Assembly: GCA_963750715.1 (NCBI GenBank)
Contig: CAVVRP010000012.1
Coordinates: 992,001-1,056,000 of the forward strand
Origin: JAGVSR01 sp963750715
Lineage (GTDB): Bacteria; Pseudomonadota; Alphaproteobacteria; Rhizobiales; Hyphomicrobiaceae
Reading direction: 5' to 3'
DNA: 64,000 nucleotides
Positions 28,952 to 38,345 of the stretch are shown piece by piece (position 1 is the first letter of the stretch; every line of letters starts with the position of its first letter). Made by a program: the position numbers and the translations under genes. The notes beneath the pieces were generated by a model. The model did not search any database. It saw only the letters and a program-made list of their open reading frames with translations, and was not told the origin of the DNA.

Positions 28952-29590
28952 ATGCACTTTTATCAGACTGAAAGAGTTGCTCTATTTATTGATGGCTCGA
29001 ATCTTTACGCAACGTCAAAGTCCCTTGGCTTCGACATCGACTACAAGCGTCTGCTTGCCTTCTTCCGGCAGAAGGGACACCTCGTTCGCGCGCTTTACTA
29101 CACAGCGTTGGCCGAGGATCAGGAGTATTCATCGATCCGGCCGCTCATCGATTGGCTCGATTACAACGGTTACGCGATGGTTACCAAGCCCACCAAGGAG
29201 TTTACGGACGCCACCGGGCGCCGGAAAATCAAGGGCAACATGGACATCGAACTGGCCGTCGATGCTATGCGGCTTGCCGATAACCTCGATCACATCGTGC
29301 TGTTCTCGGGTGATGGCGACTTCAAATCTCTGGTCGGCGCGCTGCAGCAGAAGGGCAAGCGGGTGAGCGTCGTGTCCACTCTGCAAACCCAGCCGCCGAT
29401 GGTCGCAGACGAACTACGCCGCCAGGCCGATCAGTTCATCGATCTCGCCGACCTAGAATCCATCGTCGGCCGCGACCAGGGCGCCCGCACAGCGCGAGAT
29501 CCACGCCCATATGTTCCGCGGTCCGGCTCACCCGTCCGCGAGCCAAGCGGCAACTACCAGAACAATGACGACCTGCCTGAGGAAGTCTGA
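28952..29590 (+). CDS. NYN-domain (LabA/DUF88) protein
   Basis: 212 residues. The NYN domain is a PIN-like fold, in several members a metal-dependent RNase. The three acidic clusters are visible: LFIDGSNLY near residue 14; KGNMDIELAVDAMRLADNL near 95; and VLFSGDGDFKSLV near 118. Together they form the expected metal site. The C-terminal ~45 residues are disordered and rich in Pro, Arg and Ser. It starts a same-strand trio with a uracil-DNA glycosylase and a DUF3775 gene, 39 bases before the glycosylase. Biological substrate unknown. Confidence 0.93.
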   Translation: MHFYQTERVALFIDGSNLYATSKSLGFDIDYKRLLAFFRQKGHLVRALYYTALAEDQEYSSIRPLIDWLDYNGYAMVTKPTKEFTDATGRRKIKGNMDIELAVDAMRLADNLDHIVLFSGDGDFKSLVGALQQKGKRVSVVSTLQTQPPMVADELRRQADQFIDLADLESIVGRDQGARTARDPRPYVPRSGSPVREPSGNYQNNDDLPEEV

Positions 29591-29629
29591 GGTTGCGTTC
29601 CAAGCGCCATCAGGCACTGATCTGAAGCC

Positions 29630-30292
29630 ATGACGATCACGCCTGGGCAATTTGCAGCACTGGCCGACCCTCCCCCGACTTGCGCGCGCTGCCCGCGACT
29701 CGCAAGCTTTCGCGCGGTCAATGCCATGGCAGAGCCCGGCTGGTTCAATGCTCCGGTGCCCTCGTTCGGCGCGCCGGACGCGCGGCTGCTGATCGTCGGA
29801 CTGGCGCCGGGTTTGAGGGGAGCCAACCGCACGGGACGCCCCTTCACCGGCGACTTTGCGGGCGAACTGCTTTACGGCACTCTGCTCGAATATGGATTCG
29901 CAAGCGGAACCTATCGGGCTCGTCCCGACGATGGCCTGCAACTGGTTGGCTGCATGATAACGAACGCGGTCCGCTGCGTTCCCCCTGAGAACAAGCCATT
30001 GCCGTTCGAGGTTGCTCAGTGCCGTGATTTCCTGAGCGCGCGGATTGCGTCTTTGCCCCGGCTCCGCGCCATCGTCGCGCTTGGCCGCATCGCACATGAT
30101 CAGATACTGGCCGCCTTGGCTATCCGCAAGGCCTCGCATCCGTTCGCCCATGCGTCGCGCCACCAGATAAAGGACGCGCTGGTACTCTTCGACAGCTTCC
30201 ATTGCTCCCGGTACAATACCAACACCGGCCGGCTGACACCGGACATGTTTCGGGCCGTATTCGCGACCGTCCGTACCGAACTCGCGACCTGA
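29630..30292 (+). CDS. Uracil-DNA glycosylase, type 5 (UDGb)
   Basis: Base-excision repair enzyme that removes uracil, and in this family often hypoxanthine, from DNA. 220 residues. Motif A reads GLAPGLRGANRTGRPFTGD, the UDGb form, which lacks the catalytic Asp/Asn of other families. The C-terminal motif HCSRYNTNTGRLT also matches UDGb. Four Cys (ARCPRL near residue 20, MITNAVRCVPP, AQCRDF and others) fit the iron-sulfur cluster of this group. It lies 39 bases after the NYN gene, probably one operon. Confidence 0.92.
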   Translation: MTITPGQFAALADPPPTCARCPRLASFRAVNAMAEPGWFNAPVPSFGAPDARLLIVGLAPGLRGANRTGRPFTGDFAGELLYGTLLEYGFASGTYRARPDDGLQLVGCMITNAVRCVPPENKPLPFEVAQCRDFLSARIASLPRLRAIVALGRIAHDQILAALAIRKASHPFAHASRHQIKDALVLFDSFHCSRYNTNTGRLTPDMFRAVFATVRTELAT

Positions 30293-30412
30293 GGCACGCG
30301 ACGCGACTTCCGTAACCGCTTTTGGCAGCGTATCATTTTCTGCCCGCACACGGCACAAACTTACGTTGCGCGAATGCGGATGTCGTTGCAGCCTTGCTGC
30401 GGGAGACTTCGC

Positions 30413-30820
30413 ATGCCCCTCGATATCGCACCTGAAAAAGTGGCGTACGTCATTATCAAGGCTCGGGAGTACGCCGCCAAGGTCAGCTCATGGAACGACA
30501 ATCCCAGCGAGGGCGACGCCGAGGAAGATCCAGCATCGATCCTGGAAGACTTTGCCAACGATCCGACACGCGCGGAGATCGCCGGGTTCATCGGCACACT
30601 CAACGACGACGAGCGCGCTTATCTCGTGGCGCTTACGTGGATTGGCCGGGGCACGTACGAGCCCGAAGAACTGGATGAAGCCGCAGAAACGGCCCGCGCC
30701 GAGCGGCCTAATTCAACCACGCGTTATCTGCTCGAAATGCCGCTGCTGGCCAATTATCTCGAAGAGGGACTGGAGAAACTCGGCTTTTCGGTCGACGACA
30801 TCGAAAGCGATGTTCTCTAA
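30413..30820 (+). CDS. DUF3775 domain protein
   Basis: 135 residues from ATG 30413, with GGGAG upstream; an in-frame ATG at 30374 is less likely. Acidic and helical. A disordered acidic stretch (NPSEGDAEEDPASILEDFA) precedes the conserved core EIAGFIGTLNDDERAYLVAL, then TWIGRGTY-PEELDEA, which is the DUF3775 pattern common in Rhizobiales. The C-terminus LANYLEEGLEKLGFS is an amphipathic helix. Function unknown. The stop overlaps the converging peroxiredoxin-like stop by four bases. Confidence 0.85.
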   Translation: MPLDIAPEKVAYVIIKAREYAAKVSSWNDNPSEGDAEEDPASILEDFANDPTRAEIAGFIGTLNDDERAYLVALTWIGRGTYEPEELDEAAETARAERPNSTTRYLLEMPLLANYLEEGLEKLGFSVDDIESDVL

Positions 30821-31383
30821 GGCACGCGCGGCGCTACCATCTCGTGCGCCCGCAGCCATGTCAAAACCTCACCCGCATGACGGTCGGGCGGGTGCACGGG
30901 ATAGAACACTTTCTCGATTGCGCCATCGCGCGCCACGATCGTCAGACGCTTGAGATAAGTGACGCCGCCCGTCTCGAAGCGCGGCAGTCCCATCATCTCC
31001 GCGAAGCGAAAATCGGCATCGCTCAACAAGGCGTAGGGCAATGCTAGTCTCAACGCCAATTCGCGCTGATGCGCGCTGTCCTGCGAACTGAGGCCGAAGA
31101 TGCGGCAACCGTGTTCGGTGAACTCTACATGTAGGTCGCGAAATCCTTCCGCCTCGGGCGTGGATCCGTGCGCGCCGGGAATATCGTCCCATGCGGGTGG
31201 ATTGGGGAGCCCGGCTCTGCCAGTCCAAGGATAGACGAAGATAACGCTCACTCCCGGCACTGCGGGCATGTCGATCCGACGACCGTCCGTGCCGTCGAGG
31301 CCGATGGGAGGCAGACAGGTGCCGGGCGTCAGGCCAACTGCGCCGCCGTCGTCGACGGGCGCCGGATATGGCCACGGCTTCAT
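30817..31383 (-). CDS. Peroxiredoxin-like protein lacking catalytic cysteines
   Basis: 188 residues with a thioredoxin fold of the AhpC/TSA (Prx) group: VSVIFVYPWTGRAGLP, DIPGAHGSTPEAEGF, FGLSSQDSAHQRELA and LLSDADFRFAEMMGLP. In the related Prx group the loop after DIPGA normally has the peroxidatic Cys and a nearby resolving Cys (GCTP-xxC). Here these are Ser74 and a non-Cys. The only Cys residues, 23 and 93, lie elsewhere. So it is probably not a thiol peroxidase of the usual kind. Its start overlaps the smpB stop by four bases (ATGA): third gene of a dapA-smpB-prx operon. Confidence 0.85.
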   Translation of the reverse strand: MKPWPYPAPVDDGGAVGLTPGTCLPPIGLDGTDGRRIDMPAVPGVSVIFVYPWTGRAGLPNPPAWDDIPGAHGSTPEAEGFRDLHVEFTEHGCRIFGLSSQDSAHQRELALRLALPYALLSDADFRFAEMMGLPRFETGGVTYLKRLTIVARDGAIEKVFYPVHPPDRHAGEVLTWLRAHEMVAPRVP

Positions 31384-31856
31384 CCCCGGTCGCGCAGGAT
31401 GCGCGCCTTCTGGCGGTTCCAGTCGCGCTTGGCGGCATCCTCGCGCTTGTCGTGCATCTTCTTACCCTCGGCGAGCGCCAGCTTGAGTTTGGCGATGCCG
31501 CGCGCATTGAAGTAAAGTTCCAGCGGAACCAGCGTCATGCCCTTGCGTTCGATGGCAATGGCGAGCTTGGCCATCTCGGGCTTTCGCAGCAGCAGTTTGC
31601 GCTTGCGGCGGGGCTCGTGTTGGAAAAAGCGGCCGGCGCTGTCGTGCGGAGGAATGTAGCAGTTGACCAGCCAGAACTCGCCGTCCTCGATCGAGGCATA
31701 GCTCTCGCCGATATTGGAGTGTCCCTTGCGAAGTGACTTCACTTCCGTGCCAACGAGTTGCAGCCCACACTCGAAGGTGTGGGTAATGAAGTACTCGTGG
31801 CGCGCCTTCCTGTTTTCCGCAACGATCTTGCGGCCGTCGTCGTTCTTTGCGGCCAT
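31380..31856 (-). CDS. smpB: SsrA-binding protein SmpB
   Basis: Escorts tmRNA to stalled ribosomes in trans-translation. 158 residues from ATG 31856; the frame further upstream is dapA sequence in another frame. Family signatures: ENRKARHEYFI, GTEVKSLRKGHSNI, ESYASIEDGEFWLVNCYIPP and KLLLRKPEM. The basic C-terminal tail (KRDWNRQKARILRD) that enters the mRNA channel is present. It follows dapA by four bases, a conserved alphaproteobacterial pair. The ssrA tmRNA gene itself is not seen in the window. Confidence 0.98.
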   Translation of the reverse strand: MAAKNDDGRKIVAENRKARHEYFITHTFECGLQLVGTEVKSLRKGHSNIGESYASIEDGEFWLVNCYIPPHDSAGRFFQHEPRRKRKLLLRKPEMAKLAIAIERKGMTLVPLELYFNARGIAKLKLALAEGKKMHDKREDAAKRDWNRQKARILRDRG

Positions 31857-31860
31857 CGCT

Positions 31861-32751
31861 CTACTCGGCTGCCTTCGCGTGCAGCAGGCCCAAGCGGGCA
31901 AGCGCCCCATCGACGGCCGTCTTCGTCGATTCCGAAACTGGAACGAGCGGAAGGCGCATTTCGGCCGAGCAGATGCCAAGGCGTGAGACGGCGTACTTGA
32001 CCGGACCCGGGTTGGTTTCAACGAACAAGGCATCGTGCAGCGTCATCAGGCGATCGTGCAGGGTCAGCGCCTTCTTGAAATCGCCGGCAAGGCACGCGGA
32101 CTGGAATTCGGAGCACAGGCGCGGCGCGACGTTGGAGGCAACCGAGATGCAGCCATGTCCGCCATGCGCCATGAAGGCGAGCGCTGTCGCGTCTTCGCCC
32201 GACAGCTGGTTGAAGTCGGGGCCGATCGCAAGGCGCTGCTGGGAAACACGGGCAAGGTTGGCGGTCGCGTCCTTGACGCCCACGACATTCTTAAGCTCCG
32301 CGCAGCGCACCATCGTTTCCACCGACATGTCGACGATGGAGCGCGACGGAATATTATAGATGATAAGGGGGATGCAGACCGCGTCGTTAATGGCCTTGAA
32401 GTGCTGGTAGAGTCCTTCCTGTGTCGGCTTGTTGTAGTACGGCGTGACGACCAGAAGACCGTCAGCGCCCGCCTTCTCCGCATGCTGCGACAGCCAGATC
32501 GCTTCGGCGGTCGAGTTGGAGCCTGTGCCAGCGATCACCGGCACGCGGCCGCGCGCGGTCCGTGTCGTCAGTTCGACGACGCGGTTGTGTTCGTCGTAGT
32601 CAAGCGTCGGGCTCTCGCCCGTGGTTCCGGTCGGGACAAGGCCATGACTGCCTTCCGCAATCTGCCATTCCACGAAGCAGCGAAACGCCTCCTCGTCCAG
32701 CTTGCCGTTCTTGAAAGGCGTGATGAGCGCCGTGTACGACCCCTTGAACAT
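31861..32751 (-). CDS. dapA: 4-hydroxy-tetrahydrodipicolinate synthase
   Basis: First committed enzyme of the lysine/diaminopimelate branch, condensing aspartate semialdehyde with pyruvate. 296 residues, TIM barrel. Seen: TALITPFK; GTTGESPTL with the catalytic Thr; YYNKPTQEG; the catalytic Tyr132 in IIYNIPSR; and the Schiff-base Lys160 in VVGVKDAT. First gene of the dapA-smpB-peroxiredoxin-like operon and divergent from the lytic transglycosylase, so the pair links precursor supply and peptidoglycan turnover only by location. Confidence 0.98.
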   Translation of the reverse strand: MFKGSYTALITPFKNGKLDEEAFRCFVEWQIAEGSHGLVPTGTTGESPTLDYDEHNRVVELTTRTARGRVPVIAGTGSNSTAEAIWLSQHAEKAGADGLLVVTPYYNKPTQEGLYQHFKAINDAVCIPLIIYNIPSRSIVDMSVETMVRCAELKNVVGVKDATANLARVSQQRLAIGPDFNQLSGEDATALAFMAHGGHGCISVASNVAPRLCSEFQSACLAGDFKKALTLHDRLMTLHDALFVETNPGPVKYAVSRLGICSAEMRLPLVPVSESTKTAVDGALARLGLLHAKAAE

Positions 32752-32996
32752 GCGGTGTCTTCCTGGATCTCTTCGCGAGTGGCATTTTGACCGGTCATGA
32801 TGCCAGACCGGACCACTTCACGTTTTGGCCGTGTTGCTGGGGCCTATCTGTTCTGGCGGCGTGCGACTTGACGCACCCCGCCCAACCGTTAACGTCGCCG
32901 CGTAAACTCTGATGGACGCAACGATCTGGATCGGCCCCGGTTACTGGTCTGCTGACATTAGGCGGTCGTCTGCCGGGCCGCAAGGAGCCGCGCCGA

Positions 32997-35315
32997 TTGC
33001 AGCTGATTGCATGGGGACTGATTTTGCCCGGCCGTGTAAACTCTAAGCCTATCGCGTGTCAACACGACGCGCTCCACGCGGCAGGGACCAGGCCCCTCGG
33101 CCGCGCCGCAATTGTTGCGGCCACGCTGCTTGTCATGGCCCTTCTGCCCGTTGCATCAAGGGCCGCGCCTGACGCCAAAACGGCTGCCAGTACCGACGAA
33201 AAGCCCTCGCGTCCGGTTCTGCCGAAGCCGTTTTCGCCGTCGAAGGAAGAATTAGACCACATCAAAAGCTTCGATCAGGCCATCGCGCCGTTGATGGCCA
33301 CAACGATATCCGCTGAAGACCAGGCGCGCCTGCGCGATGCGGTGAAGGCCATAACCACCCGCAGTCCGACAAAGGCTGACGAGTTGAAGGCCCAGATCTC
33401 CGACGCCACCGCCCGCAAGATCGTCGACTGGTATCGCCTAGGTGCGGGTTACGGCACGGCGGACTCCTATCGCGCGTTCCTCGACGCCAACCCGGCTTGG
33501 CCCGATCGTCAGTTACTGACCCAGCGGCTCGAGGAAGCCCTGTTCACGGAGGGCGGTTCCTCTGCCTCGATTCGCGCGCACTTTAACGGACAAGGGCCGG
33601 ATTTTGGAGCCGGTTTCGCGGCACTCGCCTCCGCCTATCTCGCCGAAGGCAAGGAGGCGGAGGCGCGCAAATACGCAGCCCGGGCTTGGCGCGAGTTCAA
33701 CATCCCCGCAACACTCGAGGCAGGTTTTCTCGACAGGTTCGGCAGGCTTCTTGCCGAGGCTGACCACAAGTGGCGGCTCGACCGTCTCCTCATCGACGAG
33801 ATCCGCTGGACGGGCCAGCGCAATGAACGCGCGGCATTCGTGCGGCGTCTAATTCCGCTTCTGTCTCGGCGCGAGCAAGCCAAGGCACAGGCTCGCCTCA
33901 AGGTGTTCCAACAGCAAGACGGCGGGCGAGCCGCCATCGACGCGCTTCCCGCCGACGCAAAGCCGGACTGGGGGCTCGACTTCCATCGCATCCAGGCGCT
34001 TCGGCGGGCCAACCGGATCAACGAGTCCGCCAAGCTGATGTTGTCGGTGCCGACGGATCCGGCAGTGGTCGCCAATCTCGACGAATGGTGGGTAGAGCGG
34101 CGCGCCAATGCCTACGCGTCTCTGCGCATTGGCAATCCGAAACTCGCCTATGAACTGGTGCGCAATGCTGGTCCGCTGACCGTCAATCCGCTCAAGGATC
34201 AGACGTTCATCGCGGGCTGGCTGGCGCTGAGGTACCTTAAGGACGCGTCGGCCGCGGAAAAACATTTCCAGGCCATGAGCAAGGCGGCGGACGGTCCATT
34301 GAGCCGCGCCAAGGCGAACTATTGGCTCGGGCGGACGGCGGAAGCGCGCAAGGATGAAGCTTCCGCCCAGAAGTTTTACGCCGAAGCGGCGAAAGATCCG
34401 GATACGTTCCACGGGTTGCTGGCGATGCAGAAGCTGTCGCCGGGACGACAGCCGTTGCCGATCGGTCCGCCCGCGCTGCCGACCCCCGTGGAACTCGCCC
34501 GTTTCCAGAACCTCGATGCCGTGCGTGCCGTCGTGATCGCGTCGAAGTCGGGCCTCGACCGCAACGTCACACGCTCATTCGTCGGGCAGTTGCGCTTCTC
34601 GCTGAAAAGCGAAGCAGAAGCAGCGCTCATCGCACATCTCTCCGAGGCGATCGGCGACACGCAGATGGCCGTTCGCACGGCAAAGGCCGGCGTCGGCAGC
34701 CGCCAGAACCTGCTCTACTACGCCTACCCCGTGCATCCGTTCCCGGCCTATACACCGTTGCGCATGCCGCCCGAGTCTGCATTCCTGCTCGGCATCGCGC
34801 GACAGGAGACGGAGTTCAACACACAGACTGTCTCGGGCGCCGGCGCCAAGGGACTATTGCAGGTTATGACGGTCACTGCCGAGCACGTCTGCCGCGACTA
34901 CAAGATCAAATGCGAGATCAAGCGACTGCTGACCGACCCGGCCTACAACACCATGATGGCATCGGCTTATATCGCCGACCGAATGGACGGCTTCGCTGGC
35001 TCTTACGTGCTGGGACTCGCGGGCTACAACGCCGGACCAGGACGCGCGCGCGAATGGATCCGCGAGTTCGGAGATCCGCGCGATCCAAAGGTCGATCCAC
35101 TGGACTGGATCGAGCGCATTCCGTTCCAGGAAACGCGCGAGTATGTCGCAAAGGTTCTGGCGAACGTGCAGGTCTACCGGGCGCGGCTCGGCGAGCAAAA
35201 GCCACTGCGCCTTGACGAAGACTTGAATCGGGCGCGCGGCGTGCGTACCACCCCATCAGCGGCACCGGACGACGGCGAGGCGGCGGGCGGTGCGACTGTG
35301 GGAACCGACGGCTAA
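32997..35315 (+). CDS. slt: Soluble-type lytic murein transglycosylase
   Basis: Cleaves peptidoglycan glycan strands to 1,6-anhydro ends in the periplasm. 772 residues from TTG 32997, with AAGGAG ten bases before. A signal sequence lies unusually far in (AAIVAATLLVMALLPVASRA, about residues 38-57), so the true start may be later. A long helical U-shaped region (residues ~80-560) precedes the C-terminal SLT domain. That domain has catalytic Glu604 in ARQETEFNTQTVSGAGAKGL, LLQVM and later AGYNAGPGR. Divergent from dapA. Confidence 0.95.
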   Translation: MQLIAWGLILPGRVNSKPIACQHDALHAAGTRPLGRAAIVAATLLVMALLPVASRAAPDAKTAASTDEKPSRPVLPKPFSPSKEELDHIKSFDQAIAPLMATTISAEDQARLRDAVKAITTRSPTKADELKAQISDATARKIVDWYRLGAGYGTADSYRAFLDANPAWPDRQLLTQRLEEALFTEGGSSASIRAHFNGQGPDFGAGFAALASAYLAEGKEAEARKYAARAWREFNIPATLEAGFLDRFGRLLAEADHKWRLDRLLIDEIRWTGQRNERAAFVRRLIPLLSRREQAKAQARLKVFQQQDGGRAAIDALPADAKPDWGLDFHRIQALRRANRINESAKLMLSVPTDPAVVANLDEWWVERRANAYASLRIGNPKLAYELVRNAGPLTVNPLKDQTFIAGWLALRYLKDASAAEKHFQAMSKAADGPLSRAKANYWLGRTAEARKDEASAQKFYAEAAKDPDTFHGLLAMQKLSPGRQPLPIGPPALPTPVELARFQNLDAVRAVVIASKSGLDRNVTRSFVGQLRFSLKSEAEAALIAHLSEAIGDTQMAVRTAKAGVGSRQNLLYYAYPVHPFPAYTPLRMPPESAFLLGIARQETEFNTQTVSGAGAKGLLQVMTVTAEHVCRDYKIKCEIKRLLTDPAYNTMMASAYIADRMDGFAGSYVLGLAGYNAGPGRAREWIREFGDPRDPKVDPLDWIERIPFQETREYVAKVLANVQVYRARLGEQKPLRLDEDLNRARGVRTTPSAAPDDGEAAGGATVGTDG

Positions 35316-35371
35316 GCCGTTGCAGCGGCCGGCAGGCATCGTTCTAGACGGGCATTGAAGCGGGGCTGGAC

Positions 35372-36286
35372 ATGAGTGCGGGCGAGCACAGATTCGAGGA
35401 AATCTTCTTTTCCGCTCGCGACGGCCTCAAGCTGCACGCGCGCTCTTATCCCGCGCAGGAACGGCCGGCTGGCAGACTTCGCCCCGTGCTCTGCCTGCCG
35501 GGCCTGACCCGCAACGGCCGCGACTTCACCGTTCTTGCCGAGGCGTTATCGCGGGGACCAGGCGCCCGCGACGTCTACACTTTCGACTATCGCGGTCGAG
35601 GCTTGTCCGCCTACAGCGACTGGAAGAGCTATGCCATCCCCATCGAGATGCTCGATGTGGTGGATTTCATGACCATGCGGGGACTTACAGGTGCCGCCAT
35701 CGTCGGCACGTCGCGCGGTGGCCTGATCACGATGGTGATGGCGGCGGCGCAGCCCTCCCTGATCGGCACCGTGGTTCTGAACGACATCGGACCCGTGATC
35801 GAGACCAAGGGACTGAGCCGCATCAGCGCATATGTCGGCCGATTACCGATACCGGCGACCTGGGCCGAGGCGACCGACATCGCCCGGACGATGAACGCGA
35901 AGGCCTTCCCCGCCATTCGTGACAACGAGTGGGAAGACATCGCCCGCCAACTGTTCAACGAGCGCAATGGAAAGCCGACTGCGGGTTACGATCCGGAGCT
36001 GTCGCGTTCGATGTCGGTGCTCGATGGTCCCATACCGGCGCTGTGGCCGCAATTCGAAGCGCTGAAGCGTGCACCTATGCTCGTCATTCGGGGCGAGCGA
36101 TCGGATATCCTGTCCGTTGAAACGATCGAGGCCATGCGCAGACGCCATCCCCGCTTTTCCGCGATCACCATTGCCGGTGAAGGTCACGCGCCATGGCTGC
36201 GCGACCCCGTCTCGATCGGGGCCATCCGGCAGTTTCTCGACGCCAGCGAAGAGAAAGCGGCGACGCGCGAATACGTCTACGCCTGA
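35372..36286 (+). CDS. Alpha/beta hydrolase
   Basis: 304 residues, cytosolic, no signal peptide. Catalytic triad visible: nucleophile Ser114 in VGTSRGGL; acid in RGERSDIL; His in EGHAPWL near the C-terminus. The oxyanion loop is LPGLTRNGRDF and the strand FDYRGRGLS follows. It resembles the broad group of ester or lactone hydrolases. Substrate cannot be predicted. Follows slt by 56 bases on the same strand. Confidence 0.92.
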   Translation: MSAGEHRFEEIFFSARDGLKLHARSYPAQERPAGRLRPVLCLPGLTRNGRDFTVLAEALSRGPGARDVYTFDYRGRGLSAYSDWKSYAIPIEMLDVVDFMTMRGLTGAAIVGTSRGGLITMVMAAAQPSLIGTVVLNDIGPVIETKGLSRISAYVGRLPIPATWAEATDIARTMNAKAFPAIRDNEWEDIARQLFNERNGKPTAGYDPELSRSMSVLDGPIPALWPQFEALKRAPMLVIRGERSDILSVETIEAMRRRHPRFSAITIAGEGHAPWLRDPVSIGAIRQFLDASEEKAATREYVYA

Positions 36287-36297
36287 CGACCCACTGG

Positions 36298-38295
36298 CTA
36301 GCGGCTCGAATCCACTTCGCCCCTATCGACGCGGCGTGAGAATTCGGTCTGACCGCCAGACGCCAGAATGCGGGCCTGCTCGACCCAGTTCTCCCGTTCG
36401 ATGCGACCCTTGAAGTCGAGGATCTGACTGATGCGGTCGATGTCCGCGCCGGTCCAGTTGGCGACCTGCTCGTAGCTCACGACGCCGAGCGAATTGAGCT
36501 TCTTTTCGATCAAGACGCCAATTCCGCGAATGCGCTTCAAGTCATCGGCGGGCGCACCCGAACCGCCCGCATCGCCGCGCAAAGCCTCCGAGCGAACAGA
36601 GCGCAGTCCGGCTAGATCGGCGCGGCGCGGCGAGGAGCCGGGCCCATCGGCCGCGGGCGACTTGTTATCACGAATGGCATCGGCCAGACGGGCAGGACGT
36701 GGTGCCTCTGGCGCAAGCCCGCGCGACAGTACGCGCGCCTGTTCGATCCAGTTCTCGAGACCGACGCGCCCGGGCTTGCCGAGCGCTTTTTCGACCTGCT
36801 CCACGTCCGTGCCGGTCCATGCCGCGATCTGCAAGAATCGGGCTACGCCGCCGTCGACCAGCAGCTTTTCGGTTTGGGCGTCGATGCCAATGATGCGTTG
36901 CAGCTTGTCCGGGCCAGCAGCTCGCGAGGCCATCAACGCGGCCGCCGCGCTCGCGGCTGCCATGTTGATCGCGCTGCCCTCGTTCGCGGTGGCGCGTTCG
37001 GCGGCGGACGGCGATGCTGCGACCGGCGCCGGCGGAACAGATGCGGCTGTGGCCGGGGGAATCGAAGCCGGTGGCGTCGGAACCGACGAAGAAGCGGCCC
37101 TGCTGGAAGCGCGGGCGAATGAGTACTGCGTATCGCAACCCATGCCGAGGATGCGTGCCTGCTCGATCCAGCCCTCGCGCGCGATGCGCCCGTTCGCGCC
37201 CAGCATATGGCTGATGAGATTGACATCGTCGTTGCGCCATCCCGCGATCTGCCAGTAGCGATGAACACCGAGCTGGTTCAGCCGCGCGTGCATCGCCGCG
37301 TCGATACCGGCGATGCGCTCCAGATCATCGCGTGCCGGTGGCATCGTTGGCGTACGCGGTGCTGGCCGGGCGGCAGCAGAGACCGGCCTTGATGCGGCGC
37401 TGGCCGCGGCAGCAGCAGTGGCCGACGCAAGAGCGCCTGCACCCGCACTCGCTGTGGCCAACACGGAGGCAACGGGCGCCGGTGCGGGGGTGGCAACCTT
37501 CGGCTGGCCTCGTGCGGCTGCGATGGCCGTATAGGACGGGATGTTGGATGTCGTGATCGGAGTCGGTTCGCGGCGCGGGGCCGGCGGAGGCGGAGCCGCC
37601 TTGACCGGCTGGGGCGCTGGCGGCGGTACAGGCGCTTGCGGCACCACGACCGGATTGGTGGCAAGAGCGATGTAACTGCCGGGTAGCGACGTCGTCGGCC
37701 GCGGTCCCGCTGTAGCAACAGTACTGGCGGCTGGCGCGGATGCAGGCTTCGACGCGGCCCCAATGCCGGCGGCGGCCGCGATTGCCGCGTAGGACGCCAA
37801 CGCCGCGGGCCGGGCCGCAACGGACGCTGTCTGTGTTTCTGACGTTGGCGCCGCCGTCGACGGAGAGGGCGCGTACCGAACGGCGATTGCAGGGGGACGC
37901 GGGGGAGCATCTGGACGTACCGGCGATTGAGGAGGCGCGGGCGGTGCCGGTGCCTGGACCACCGTGACCACCGGTTTTGCTTCAAGGGGCTTGGTGACCG
38001 GTTGTTGGGGGGCAGGTGGCGGTAGCGCCGGGCGAACTTCGATAACAGGCTCGCCGTTGTGGAGGGCTGCGGCCGCCAAATCTCCTTTAAGCGCGCGCTC
38101 GAAGCGGGCGGCCTGTGGCGACTTGACAGTGGGCGGAGCGGACGCTGCCGGCGCTAGCGCGGTCACATCCATCGCTGCCGGCTCGGATACCGTGTCGCGG
38201 GCGAACGCTCGCCGGATGATACAACCGAAAATGCAGCCAATGAGAAACGCGCTCAGAAGCAGCAGAAAAATGTCCAACGCCAATCGTGTCATCAC
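36298..38295 (-). CDS. Membrane-anchored protein with three helix-hairpin-helix repeats
   Basis: 665 residues. One N-terminal membrane anchor (residues ~5-28, IFLLLLSAFLIGCIFGCII). Then a ~280-residue Ala/Pro-rich disordered linker. Three copies of a ~60-residue domain begin near residues 318, 461 and 583. Each copy has a hairpin opening (LERIAGID, LQRIIGID, LKRIRGIG), then IA-W or VANW, and a closing WIEQARIL or WVEQARIL. This domain is seen in alphaproteobacterial proteins annotated as helix-hairpin-helix or 5'-nuclease-like, and at C-termini of some NuoE and L21 proteins. DNA binding is possible but unproven. Confidence 0.82.
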   Translation of the reverse strand: MMTRLALDIFLLLLSAFLIGCIFGCIIRRAFARDTVSEPAAMDVTALAPAASAPPTVKSPQAARFERALKGDLAAAALHNGEPVIEVRPALPPPAPQQPVTKPLEAKPVVTVVQAPAPPAPPQSPVRPDAPPRPPAIAVRYAPSPSTAAPTSETQTASVAARPAALASYAAIAAAAGIGAASKPASAPAASTVATAGPRPTTSLPGSYIALATNPVVVPQAPVPPPAPQPVKAAPPPPAPRREPTPITTSNIPSYTAIAAARGQPKVATPAPAPVASVLATASAGAGALASATAAAAASAASRPVSAAARPAPRTPTMPPARDDLERIAGIDAAMHARLNQLGVHRYWQIAGWRNDDVNLISHMLGANGRIAREGWIEQARILGMGCDTQYSFARASSRAASSSVPTPPASIPPATAASVPPAPVAASPSAAERATANEGSAINMAAASAAAALMASRAAGPDKLQRIIGIDAQTEKLLVDGGVARFLQIAAWTGTDVEQVEKALGKPGRVGLENWIEQARVLSRGLAPEAPRPARLADAIRDNKSPAADGPGSSPRRADLAGLRSVRSEALRGDAGGSGAPADDLKRIRGIGVLIEKKLNSLGVVSYEQVANWTGADIDRISQILDFKGRIERENWVEQARILASGGQTEFSRRVDRGEVDSSR

Positions 38296-38345
38296 GCCTA
38301 CTCCCCAACGCGTCTAGATGTTCGCGCAACTGCCGGACGAGCCCC

